A DNA stretch of 64,000 bases, taken from contig OX421500.1 of NCBI GenBank assembly GCA_949126835.1, forward strand, positions 26,540,731 through 26,604,730. Reading direction: 5' to 3'. Positions within the stretch are counted from its first letter, which is position 1. Every line of letters starts with the position of its first letter. The notes under the pieces were generated by a model. The model had not been told where the DNA came from. It saw only the letters and a list, made by a program, of their open reading frames with translations, and made no database searches. This document shows, piece by piece, positions 1 through 12,400 of the stretch. The position numbers were made by a program, and so were the translations under genes. Source of the stretch: Anisus vortex (lineage: Eukaryota > Mollusca > Gastropoda > Planorbidae).

Positions 1-3000
1 TAGCGCCCACTGATCTCTAAAAAGAATGGATTATAGTTATAGATCAGTGTTAGCGCCTTCCTTACAAAGGGAGGCAATTCATACGAACTTTTTTGTTCAT
101 TTAAATTTAAAGTAGGCTAACTAATATGTTTCGGATTCAAACTTTTTTTTTCATTTTATTTTGTCTACGAAGAAAATTAGCCATTATTAGTTATGCCCTT
201 AGCTAAAATGTACACTACTCCATGTATTATGATGTAAAAGTGGTTGGAATTTAGCTATCGATCCTCTCCCCCCTCCCACTATTAGTATTTCCCCAGGAAC
301 TAAAAATAAACCAAAATAATTTTTTTCAATGTTCTACTCTTTGCATTAGAGGGACTATAATCCCTTTCAAAACTAAATGGATAAAAACAAATGTGGGATA
401 AAACTCCAGTCCAGAGTTATCTGTGAAGACAAATGCAAGACCTGGCATCACAAGAAAAACTAATAATTGGTGTCTCTAGAAAAACCTAAAAAAACAAACA
501 ACAAAAGAAGTTTTTTTAATATATAGAGAGCACATTTTTCTTTTATTATAAATGCATGTTGTCAGCTAAACATAAAAAAAAAACAAGCAAAGAGCAAAAA
601 AAAAAAGGATAATGAATACAAGTACAACACAAATTTACCCCCCCCTCCCCCAACTCCACCCATCCAATGAAAAATGATAATACCATAACAATTACAGTGT
701 ACACTAAGATTAGATATGAAGTTAAAACAAATGCCATGAAATGAAAATTTATTCCACTATAAACCATCCCATGATTCAATACAACAAAAAAGAACCGCTT
801 AACACAAATGTCATCATTTAACAAATGATATATATATATATATAAATATTATAGTATATATTTTTATATTATTATTATATTAAAATAATTATGATTTTTC
901 AAAACTATATTTACATTTATTATTAACATACATGTATATATATTATGTTTCTTTTTTTTAAATAAGCACATTTCAAAGAATTTTTTATTTATAGAAAACG
1001 TAAAGACAAAAATGAATTTTACAATGAATTTACTCTACTTTATTCAAATTATGTAAAGCATGTAAGAGAAACGAAACAAACAATATTCACTCTTAAAACT
1101 AAGTGATAAATCTTTCAAAAACATACATAAATATCACTTTTAATTTAGTATCAAATGTTCCTTTTATCTCAGTATTATTTTACTCTCTTCATTTAACACA
1201 ATGTAGTAAGGCAAACAATATTATTATTTCAACTAGATATTAAATAAAACCATAATGAATGATAATGATGAGAAAAAACATTTTTCAATTTACTCTTTCC
1301 CTTTAGGTTTTCTTTTTTATACTTTACTCCTATTTTTTTATTTTTGATCAAAAAGACTTTTCAAATTGAATTCTGTTATAAAAATAATAAAAGAATATTT
1401 TTTTAGTTCTTTTGACCATCAACCTTAGGTGATGCAACACCATGGAATGGTAGTGAAGTGGACTGTAAAGATGGATCAGTTGTTAACGGGCTTTAATCAA
1501 AGACTATAATAAGCTTGCTCTAGTTATAGAGATTAAGGGGGCTGTTGTTTTTCCGTGCGCAGCCAAAAATGTTGTCCTAAATGAATCCTAAACATGCCTA
1601 AAGACTTCCGCTGTATACAACTTTCAATTTTATTCCTAATTTTCCATTGAGAATATAACATATCAAATTACTAAACCGGAAGTCTAGAGGACTGGGTGCG
1701 ATCGGAAATTCCAAAACACAAGTATTTCAAGTCATCAAATAGCAGAAATATCAAAGCAAGCGGTCCATCTTATTATAGTCTTTGGTTTTAGGTATTTTAT
1801 TTATTGTTTCATTTACCTATAAATTGGTGGAAAATAAAAAGAGCTAAAGGTTAGTAAAAATGATTAATTAAATCTTAAGCTATGCACAATCACACAAGTT
1901 ATAATAAGGGGAGTTGCTTTTGAGAAGATTAAAAAAGGATGAGTCAATATTAACTAGATGAAAAAATATCAACCACATGCATTGATAATACAATACACAG
2001 ACTGTTGAAGTATTTAAAAAAAAAAAGAAAAGTTGCTAGGCTTCTTGAAAATTTTATCTCCAGAATACATTTTCCTTTTTTTATGAAATTTCACAGATGT
2101 ATAACATTAAAAATAAATTTAAATCTAAAAAACCACATTTTGTACATTAATTTGCATGTAGTAAAAATCCAGTTTTGTCAACTTCTGTACCATTTGCGGG
2201 GCATCACATATCTAATATATATCATCATTGAGTTAATTATCCAGGCTTTGCAGATTAGAAATTTATAAGTATTTTAGCAGTGAACTGTATGTTTTCTTGA
2301 CACGAGTCAACATATTTTACTGTGAATTAATTATGCTATGAAATTTATCAATGTAAACAAATGCAGTATGAATGTAAAATAATATGCAAAGTAATTTTTA
2401 AAAAAGTATGTAAGAAATGATTTAATGTTGAACAAAATTTGATTTAAACCACATAGCTTTTACCACAATAATGATTTAATTTGCCATCGATTCATTGGAC
2501 AAAATGGTCAAACAATTCTGAGCCACATTTAGGAGCTTATAAAAGTAAATAGTTTGGTCAAACTGTTTTTCATCAAATAACTTTTCAAGCTGATTTATCA
2601 TATTCTGGAAACATTTTCTTACATTTTGTCTGTAGCATTCTTTAAATATCTTGTATCAGAAGCAACAGATGTTTTAAAAGGCTGCTGTTTAAAAAAAAAT
2701 CACTTATGCAATTTAATGACGTGTACAATAACAATTATGAGAAATAGCATTTGGTGAAATGTTTGTCAAATTAATGAATAAAACAATCATGTACAAGAAC
2801 AATTCACTTTAAAAAAGGTGTAAAAACAAACAAATGCAAAGTTGCCAAGTTAACAACATCAATAACTGCCAGAATATTAAATGATAAATAATGATTGAAA
2901 ATGTGCAGTTAGAAAAAGACCACTAACAAGGTAATTGTAAACAAGAAAAACTTTAAAAAAAATTTATACAATTATTTACATTGTACTAAATGAAAAATAA

Positions 3001-3403
3001 ATGCCAATATAAAATGAGTAAATTAGGCAAATGCCTTTAGTGACACATTTGGTTAGTAGTCTGAACAAATGTTTTTGCTCAGGACTGAAGCCAAAATGTA
3101 GAATTAATCAACTTAAAACTTTATTTTAAGCAAGCTAACACTGTAATGTAGATATTCTACAGATATACTAGTAATACTACTGTACAATTTCTGCTGACAA
3201 AGAATTAATATGGCTTTAACATCTATGTGTTAAAATTCCAAACAGTCACATTCTAATTGCAGAGAATTTATTTCAAGGATTGGAAACTAAAACACAAGCC
3301 TCTGGTCATTTTACCCGAGATATAATATTCTAATTCAGCACTCAATTTGAGAAAATTCCTCGGTAGTTTCAATGTTTCTTGGTCACATTTGTCTTGTGAC
3401 AAA
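1..3403 (-). other. SMARCC 3' untranslated and downstream region
   Basis: Very AT-rich sequence after the SMARCC stop codon. No open frame resembles a protein. Many AATAAA-like hexamers occur on the minus strand (one about 3267-3272), so the cleavage site cannot be chosen by eye. Positions 1-58 form an imperfect inverted repeat built on ACTGATCT, related to the element at 39069-39336. An AT microsatellite is at 829-860. Confidence 0.5.
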
Positions 3404-3471
3404 CTATTTGTTTGGGCCGGAGGGTGATGGTGAGTTCATCATCATCTGATCTTGTGGGTCACTTTGTCCAC
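3404..3471 (-). CDS. SMARCC2: SMARCC exon 25, last coding exon and stop
   Basis: A 68-nt exon begins after the acceptor ...TACAG at 3472. It joins the phase-1 end of exon 24 to read [20 protein letters not shown] then NK and TAG at 3406-3404. Support comes from the matching phase and the Ser-Pro composition that continues exon 24. The exon is short and not strongly conserved, so this is the least certain coding exon of the gene. Confidence 0.7.
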
Positions 3472-6400
3472 CTGTATGGCAGTAAACAACAACACACATT
3501 TAATCATAAATCTTAGACAGGAATCAAAACTGATACAATTAAATATACCATCTAGCACAATCTATAAACTTGCAGATTCAATAACAAAATTCAAGAAGTG
3601 TTCCCTAAAATTATTTTTTGCTGGTTTTATTTTGCGTCTTAACTTCTCAATCTACTATAACATGGTATACATTTTTCTCTCTTTACTCAGTTTATTTACT
3701 CTATTCAGTTAAGAAAGCCATTAATTTACTTTACTACATAAAAATAACCACTTTATTTTCTGTCTAAACTCAATTTTACTGGATTTTACTGAAATGGATT
3801 CTCAAGTCCTATTCAGGTCCTAAGACAGGTAAGAATGCAGACAATGTTTGATAGAAATTAATTTATTAACAAGTAAATTATGCATAATCGACTGATGAAT
3901 AGTGGGTATAAGGTGCTTGCATTTACTAATCTATCTTCACATTTTATTTGGAGTACAAATTAAATTCTTTAGGATATATTAACAATAAAAAAAAATTGCT
4001 GATGACACAAAGACAGACATGCCTACCCCCACTTATCAAATGAGGAACACCCGAGGCAAAAGGAGCATAGAACCAAAATGAAAAACATTGGACCTAAATG
4101 AGGAACATAAGTGTAGAGGAACAATATAATTTAACATAGAAATCCTTACATTATTTGATAAAATATTTTTTTGTAAAGTTATATCTAATATAAGTCAATA
4201 TTTAATATATGTAATAAATATATTATATCTAATATAAGTCTACAATACTATAAGGAAGAAAGTAACATATTTGTTTCTGTTGTTATATTATTTGTAAGCA
4301 TCAATTAAATTAAACTCAATTAAAATCTTTCTATATGATTACTCAGTCTAAAATCTAAACTAACTACTTATACTTAAAGCCTGAGTTAAAGTCTACTGAG
4401 AAAATGGCAAATTTATTTAAGTAAATGTTCTAATTTTATTACACCAGTATCAGTTTTACTAACAAATTTAAAGCAGTAGGTAAAAAAAAATGTCAAAATT
4501 TTATTTATTGGCTTTGTTAGTATTTTCTTAAATCACTAGTATCCATTAGAATATTCCTTCTATAAATTAAAAGTTAAGTCATATTAATTTGACAGAGCAT
4601 GATTGCCTATTTTTCTACAATTGACAAAAAGAGGAAATAAACTGAGACTAAGTGAGGCAAAAGAGAGGAAATGCTGTTTTTTATTTCATAAATTTACTTT
4701 CTTATTTAAAACATCAGCATTTATTCACAATTTGAGGATAAAAAATTACGGAATAGGGGAGGGGGTAATTTTAAAAATTATATCCCAGAAATGCAGAATA
4801 GTGAGCATGTCTGTAAAGCCATTGATAAAGCTACAAATAAAATATCGACATTTGAAATGCACAATGATAAAGAAAGCAGGATGACTAAGTGAAAAGACAG
4901 GGGAGGTAATTACCTGATGCATTTCCAGACATGGGCATTCTTGGGTTAGGCGGCATGGGGGATCCTTGCTGTGAGGGTGGTGGCCCTCCTTGCTGAGGAT
5001 AGGCTCCTGGATACTGCTGCATCGTTGGCTGGTTGGGATATGGCCCGGGCGGTGGTGTGCCCCCGTAGGGCGAGTAGCTCTGCTGGTTCATGCCTTGCTG
5101 GGGTCCACCGTAAGGGCCCGGGACACCCATGTGGGACGGATACTGACCAGGCTGGTTCATGTAGCCCCCAGGGTAGTGGGAGCCACCGGGCTGTGAACCC
5201 CCCACACCTGGGTACTGTTGAGGAGATGGCCCACCTTGACTCATGCCCATTGGGTGCTGAGAGTACTGCTGGTGGTAAGGGGGCCCCACCTGCTGTGCTG
5301 CACTTAAGGGAGGATATATCTGTGGTGGTGTCTGGCCTTGATTTGAATACTGGCTTGGGGGATAAGCCTGACCCATGGGCCCTTGTTGATTGGAGATCAT
5401 GGCTGTCTGCTGCTGTTGTGGTGGTTGGGCGGACAGTAAGGCTGTCTGCTGTTGCTGAGGCGTGGGGGTCCCACTGGGGGTGAGCGTGGGTGGAGGGGTC
5501 TGCGGGGACGACTGGAGGGCCTGGCTGAGGGAAACAGAGGAGGAAGAGGTGGGGGTGGTTGACGGTGGGGGGTGCGAGGCGTTTACACTGGACGACACAG
5601 GTGAAGGCGATGAGACATTTGCAGGCGGTGGTGGAACAGATGAAAGGGAGGGTGCTGACACAGAAGGAGTAATAGGGGCTGAAGCTGTAGGTGAGCCTTG
5701 TGCTACTTGAGAGGCTTGCACCTGTGGAGATAATGGAGGGTAATGAAGGGAACATTCATTCAATATTCCACTCCAGAATAAACTAACTCTACACTAACAT
5801 TGTTGTAGATTATTTATACTTATTTAGATTCCAATAAATAGATCATTTTTTGCTGAACATTCTTATTTATGCGTAAGTCATAACTTTTTAAAATATCTTG
5901 TACTGAGAAGCACAATACATATGTAATGAAATGTTATTTTAGTTAGCATCTGATCATTTCAGTTTGAAGTATGAACAAAAAAATTACTTAATGAGTCATG
6001 TGGTGTTTACATAAATCACATAATTACAAACAGTAACGGATCCAGCACAGATATTTAAACCAATTATAATGCAAGTATACAACTTGACTATGTGTATGTT
6101 GTGAAAGTAAGTTTCAGAATAAAGGTGAACTTGTACAGATATCATTGTGTGTTCAAGAACTAGGTAAAAGGTAATCAATTATTCAATAAAAACATTATAC
6201 AATGTCCTATAATATAGATCTATATGAAACTATGGGAATTTATAAAAAAAAGAAGTTTACTATTAAATATTTGGGTTTCATGGAATATTTTGAAGGTAGG
6301 GAAGATGTTGTGGAGGAGGGAGAAGCAAGCAGCACACAAAATAGAAACATTTTGCAATTATTGTCTTTCAAATTTAAGAAAGGAGCAATCATACTTAATC

Positions 6401-9400
6401 TTACAGATTGTGTATAGTGTAATCCTATTACAGATTTTGTATAGTGTAACCCAACAAAAGGGCCATTAACAACATAAAGCAAATCAGAGAAAGCCTTTTA
6501 AACCTGACATTTAAATACTATTAGCAAATGACAGTGCATAGGTCTGTCCACAAACCTGTGGTCCTTGAGGAGGCATTGGAGAGCCATGCATGGCATAGCT
6601 GGAACTCTGGCTAACTGCTGCAGCCAGGGCCGGGTTCTGGACGCTGGCAGAGTTCCCAGTGCTGGGGTGTTGACCCTCGAGCTGCTGGCTGACTGCCGGC
6701 TTGCTGTCTGCCAGCTGTTGATTGGCGAACTGACGAGCTCTGTACTCTGCCGCACGGATTTGTTCCATGTGAAACTGTTGGCGCTCCTGGAGAAGCTGCT
6801 GGCGTTGATATTCAAGCTAGAGACAGGTCAATGGAATTCAAATACTGTACACACTATAGGGCATTTACATGCACAACAATTGTTTAAATAGACTATTCTC
6901 TTCAGCTCAACAACTGTTTAAATAGACTAACTATTCTCTTCAGCTCAACAACTGTTTAAATAGACTAACTATTCTCTTCAGCTCAACAACTGTTTAAATA
7001 GACTATTCTCTTCAGCTCAACAACTGTTTAAATAGACTGAGCTCAACAACTGTTTAAATAGACTATTCTCTTGAGCTCAACAACTGTTTAAATAGACTAT
7101 TCTCTTAAGCTCAACAACTGTTTAAATAGACTAACTATTCTCTTGAGCTCAACAACTGTTTAAATAGACTATTCTCTTGAGCTCAACAACTGTTTAAATA
7201 GACTAACTATTCTCTTCAGCACAACAACTGTTTAAATAGACTATTCTCTTGAGCTCAACAACTGTTTAAATAGACTAACTATTCTCTTCAGCTCAACAAC
7301 TGTTTAAATAGTCTATTCTCTTGAGCTCAACAACTGTTTAAATAGACTAACTATTCTCTTCAGCTTAACAACTGTTTACACTCTAGCATTTGCCAAAAAT
7401 CTTTTCTATCAATACTTTTATATGAAAAGATCAACAGCATAAATAATAATATTTGTATAGTGCTGCCAACAAACATAATGTAAGCTCAGAGCCCATTTAA
7501 CCCTTTACTGGGCAGACGTTTTTCCATTTTCTAGCTCTGTGCGGGCAAGATTTTTTAGGATTTTTTTACGCCCGTATTTATTTGTTTGAGAAGCAATTTT
7601 ATCCAGTATTACTTCTTCAAACAATTGATTGAAAGTAGCTTAACTGAGACTGATTAGCCACAGGCCAATTGGGGCCAGTTTGTTCCCTAAATTCTTCTAT
7701 TTTTATTAAATTTGTTACATTTTCCACCCATGGGGCGGTCTCCCAAAGGTCCCTCCCGTCTTCTTCAAGATCAGACTCAACTTTCGATATATCTTTTTTC
7801 ACTGTCTGAAAAATCGAAAGTAGGCCACTATCGATGTCACTATCGAACTTAACTTCACCCGATTAAAAAATTCCCCTAACTTAAATGCCCATTAAACTAA
7901 ACCAGAAGAACGCCTAACTAAGACCTGACGGCTCCATCACACCACTTCGCAAAAAAAATATGTTTAAAATATGAAAAAATAAACTTACAGCGATGAAAAA
8001 TTTACTAGAGATACTTCAGACATTATATAAACCGGAAATAAACAAACGGAATGCTCCCGAGATCTCTGACTAAGAAAGCAGCCTGAACTATATAAATTGT
8101 CACTGACGTTTTAGGGCGTTTTGCCCATATCGGTAACGGATGTTTTCGGCCGCAATGCCCGGTAAAGGGTTAAACATACAACTAAGAACACGGATATAAT
8201 CTCTAGTCTAAGAAAATCTAAAACTAATTGATGAGTTAAACCTTAAAAAAACATAGGACAAATCAAATAAATGCAGCAATAACCAACCTAACATTGAGTG
8301 AAATGACTTGAAGTAAGAAGTTTTTGAGGTACTCACCGATTCTCTTTCCTTGTCCATGATTGCTTCCAACTCCTCAAAGTGCCTGAGCTTAATCTCAAGT
8401 TTCTTCATCTGAGTTTCCACCAGTAAGGCCACAAGTCCTTTGATCTTACGCTCCTCTACAGCAGCCAGGTGCTAGCAACAGGAAATCATTCAATTGTTGG
8501 TCATTTTAAATTACAAATGTGCCAAACGTAAATTTTTTTCAATTGAAACACAGTAAAAGAAAATAATATTTAAATATATTACAGACACTCATTGTCAAAT
8601 CTACCCAGCCCCACCCTTCCACTAATACTTAAATACTTAGATGCATTAAAAAGAAGATAATAATAAGAGGTACGAACCTTGGCTTTAACAGCTGCAGAGG
8701 CCAAGGCTGCAGCAGCCGCAGTAGACACAATGGAGGCGTTGTTCTCTGGACCTTCACTAAACTTATCCAGGGCTACAACTGGGGGATCTTCCTTCTCTTT
8801 CTCTGCACTGCTGACTTCCTTGTCCTCTTTTCTCTCCCCTTCCTCACTTACTGAATCTCTGCTTGTGGACTCTTCTTTCTTTGCACTCTCCTGGGGAATA
8901 TTGTAAGAACAAATAAAGTCAAATATTACAAATATTGGCAGCTAACCTTGTTTGTTTTGCTTTTTTTGGTTTATTGTGGGTCAGCCTCAAACCCTACTTA
9001 TCTACCATGAGAATTCACAAGAATATAAGTTAACAAGAAATATATCATCAAGACTTCAGTCAGCCAGGAATACAATAGCTGACTACTAATGAACTTTCTC
9101 TTGCACAATAAATTGTGTGATTGTATGCATGCATGTCTATTTTTTTAAGTATATTTCTGTTCGAGTACAAATAGTTATTTTATATTGTTTAAAATATGCT
9201 GAAAGACAAAACAACCGTAATCAAGAAAAATTTCCATATGTTTGGATCAATAAAGAAATCTAATCTTATATATATTATTTATTTTATCTTTGTCTATCAT
9301 CCGTATTTTACACAACGTCCCTTCGATGCGCCCACTGTTAAAGGTTACAATAAAATAATTTTAAGATAAATGTATGTAGTGGCAACCATGACTTAAAAAA

Positions 9401-12400
9401 AAACAAGATGACATAAGTAAGCAATGTACGATATATTTTCTACTTTGAAACAAAGTGTGCTTACTAGTGAAGAGGACACCTCAAACATTTATGGTATTTG
9501 GAAAAGAAATTAAGAATACCTTGAGTCAAAAATATGGTATTTGGAAAAAAAATTTAGAAAATAATTAAAAATAAATATAAAGTTTACAACATACTTCTTC
9601 CACATTTTCTTTGTCTTCTTTCTTTTCTAATTTCAGCTCTTTTTCACTTTCTTTGTTGGTTTCTGATTCAACATCCTCTTCATCCTGTTAACAATCAATT
9701 TCATAGAATACTTTAACATACAAACTAGTATTCTAATACTTCATTTTCATGACATTTTGTAAAGAAATGAAAAAAATTTCTTTCAGACTACGTTGTTATA
9801 AAAAAATCAAGTAAATGAGGTGTAATTGAGTGATTTGATACTGGCTCATCTGTATGTTTGACAGGGTCACATTGGTATCATTTACAATGCATGTGCTCCG
9901 TGCATTTGCAATTTATTGGATCAGTATGACCTGGTTCTTCATGTGTCAAAACATACAGCTCCCCCTTCAGCTCAAAGCCCACCCTTTAAACCAGACTTGG
10001 CACACAGAACATTTACAATGGCACACAGAACATTTACAATAGCACGTGGAACATTTACAATGGCACACAGAACATTTACAATGGCACACGGAACATTTAC
10101 AATGACACACAGAACATTTACAATGGCACACAGAACATTTACAATGGCACACAGAACATTTACAATAGCACGTGGAACATTTACAATGGCACACAGAACA
10201 TTTACAATGGCACACGGAACATTTACAATGACACAGAACATTTACAATGGCACACAGAACATTTACAATGGCACACAGAACATTTACAATGGCACACAGA
10301 ATTCCCCCCCAACAAAAATGAAAGTTTCTTCTACAAGAAATTGATTAGAGGCGCAGATTGACTTTTAGGCTGTTAGCACGCTGAATGAATTAGAAATCCT
10401 ACTTTGGCACACTATTATCAAAAGGTTGCAGACCCCTGCTTTCAACCATTCTTTCAAAAGAAATGTGCTGGATCCAGATGCTGATCTCTTATTCCCACAT
10501 CACAAATATGCACAAATTAATTCAACTGTATAAATGATTACCTTGATCTCTTCACTTTTCTTCTCTGCTGCTTGTTTCTTCTCTCCTGTCTCATCAGTCA
10601 TGATTTCTGTAAGAAAACAAAATGTCACAACATTTTTCATCAGTAGTTTGAAGTAAATCTAAAAAGTACAGCATAAACAAACTTTCCTAGTTGTAAAATG
10701 ATATGCTCAATAGCAATACTACATTTTTTCATGATGCCCAAGATCTTTTTTACAACCATATCATTTTTTTGTTCAATATTTCCAGCACAGTAATTTTCTA
10801 TTTCCCAAATGTTGCTCCACTGCTTGTTTTCTTTATGTTATACAAGATATACACAATATGGTTATGCAAGACATATAGAATATGGCTATACGATGACATA
10901 TAGAATATGGCTATACGATGACATATAGAATATGATTATATGATGCCATATGTGAAGCAAGTAAAGTAACCCCATCAGACCAGTGGATTGAGTGGCCAGC
11001 AACTAATGAGCAGGGTAGGAGAAAAAATCTTTAGCCTTCACCAGGTTTCTAAACTGGGACCTTTGGTAGGCCAGCGTAGCATGCTGGTGTTAGACCCTTG
11101 TGTCATATTTAATGTCATATATTATCAGTGTCAATTCTAGGATTTCAGAAAAAGGAGATCAGGATCTCCCTCCAACCAAAAAAAGGAGAGCAACATTTTA
11201 CAAGAGAGTTGGTTGTATTTTTTTTTATTTCACGAAAGATAACGCAATGATGTAATATTATGGTACATACCTTAGTTTAAAACAATAAAAACTGCACACA
11301 CAAAGGGGGGCTGGGGTTTAGTTTTTCTGGAACATTTGCCTTTGCTTCCTTTCTCTCCAGAGAGAGAAGGATTTTTCCAGGAGGTTTTCATCTTGCAGGT
11401 TTCCCTCACACTCAAGGGTCATAAGGGTATTCAGGCTCTCTTCCCCCAGCCTGTTCCTTTTTGAAGTGATGATCGCATTTTGGGCACTGAAGCCCCTCTC
11501 ACAGTCAGCCGTTTGGAGAGGAAGAATGAGGGCCAACTCTGCAAGGAGCAGGTGCTTGGGAAGTGCTTCCAATGTTTCCTTAAGAAGCTCTTTGGTCAGT
11601 CTTTCACTTTCACAGTGGTCTGAGCTGAATGGAATGGTGGCTAATATAAGCATGAACTTGGACAGATATTTAATAAGAACTAGTCCTTTATCCTTCATCA
11701 CAAGTTCTCTCCATGTGGTGTCAATAGCTACTTTTGAAGTTGTAGAAATGTCTCAAGCTTTATAACTAACAAATTTTGCTATAACAGAGTAATACATCTC
11801 TTGTTATTGTACTACAGTTTTAGTAGCTAAGGGAAATTTTGGAAATTATCCAATATCATTGCTACCATCTGTAGAAATTGTAAATGTAACTGTTTCATCC
11901 TTTGGTAGCGGGACTATTTTACACTTTAAAAACAGATAAGCTTAGATTGATTTGCTACAGTGAAATGTAGTTATGGTTGACTCTAGAAACATTTCTATAA
12001 AGTCAGAAGTAAACTTTGTGCTGCACAAAGAAGTAATAAAGAAGTAATAATTTGTAATAAGCTGATACCCTAACATAGCCTCAGCCTTCACAACAGCAGT
12101 ATTTGTATTAGAGGTGACAAAGCAGTAGGCCTAGATAAAAAAAACTTTTACTGAAATAGGAGAATATGTCTTATTTTTGCCAAAGCCAGAGCAATATTCG
12201 TGTCTTTTTATTGACACGCGTCATCTACAATACTCTCGGCCTACATGGGAAATATTTCTAACGGCACTTTTTAATTCATTGCTTTGATAATGCAAATACA
12301 TTTTCAGACTGTGTGGCCCGTCTTGTTGTATAAAATTTCATATGCGGCCCAAAGCAGAAAAATGTTGCACACTCATTGTCTAATAGGTCTGTCGGAACGT

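Noticed and set aside
4971..5755. Long frames overlapping SMARCC exon 24 on both strands
   Set aside because: Shadows caused by the GC-rich Pro/Gln-coding exon. The minus frame that continues the gene is the conserved one.
9916..10344. 142-codon frame and cysteine-rich opposing frame
   Set aside because: Translation of a 20-21-bp minisatellite; the CHCKCSV pattern is a repeat artefact, not a metallothionein or zinc protein.
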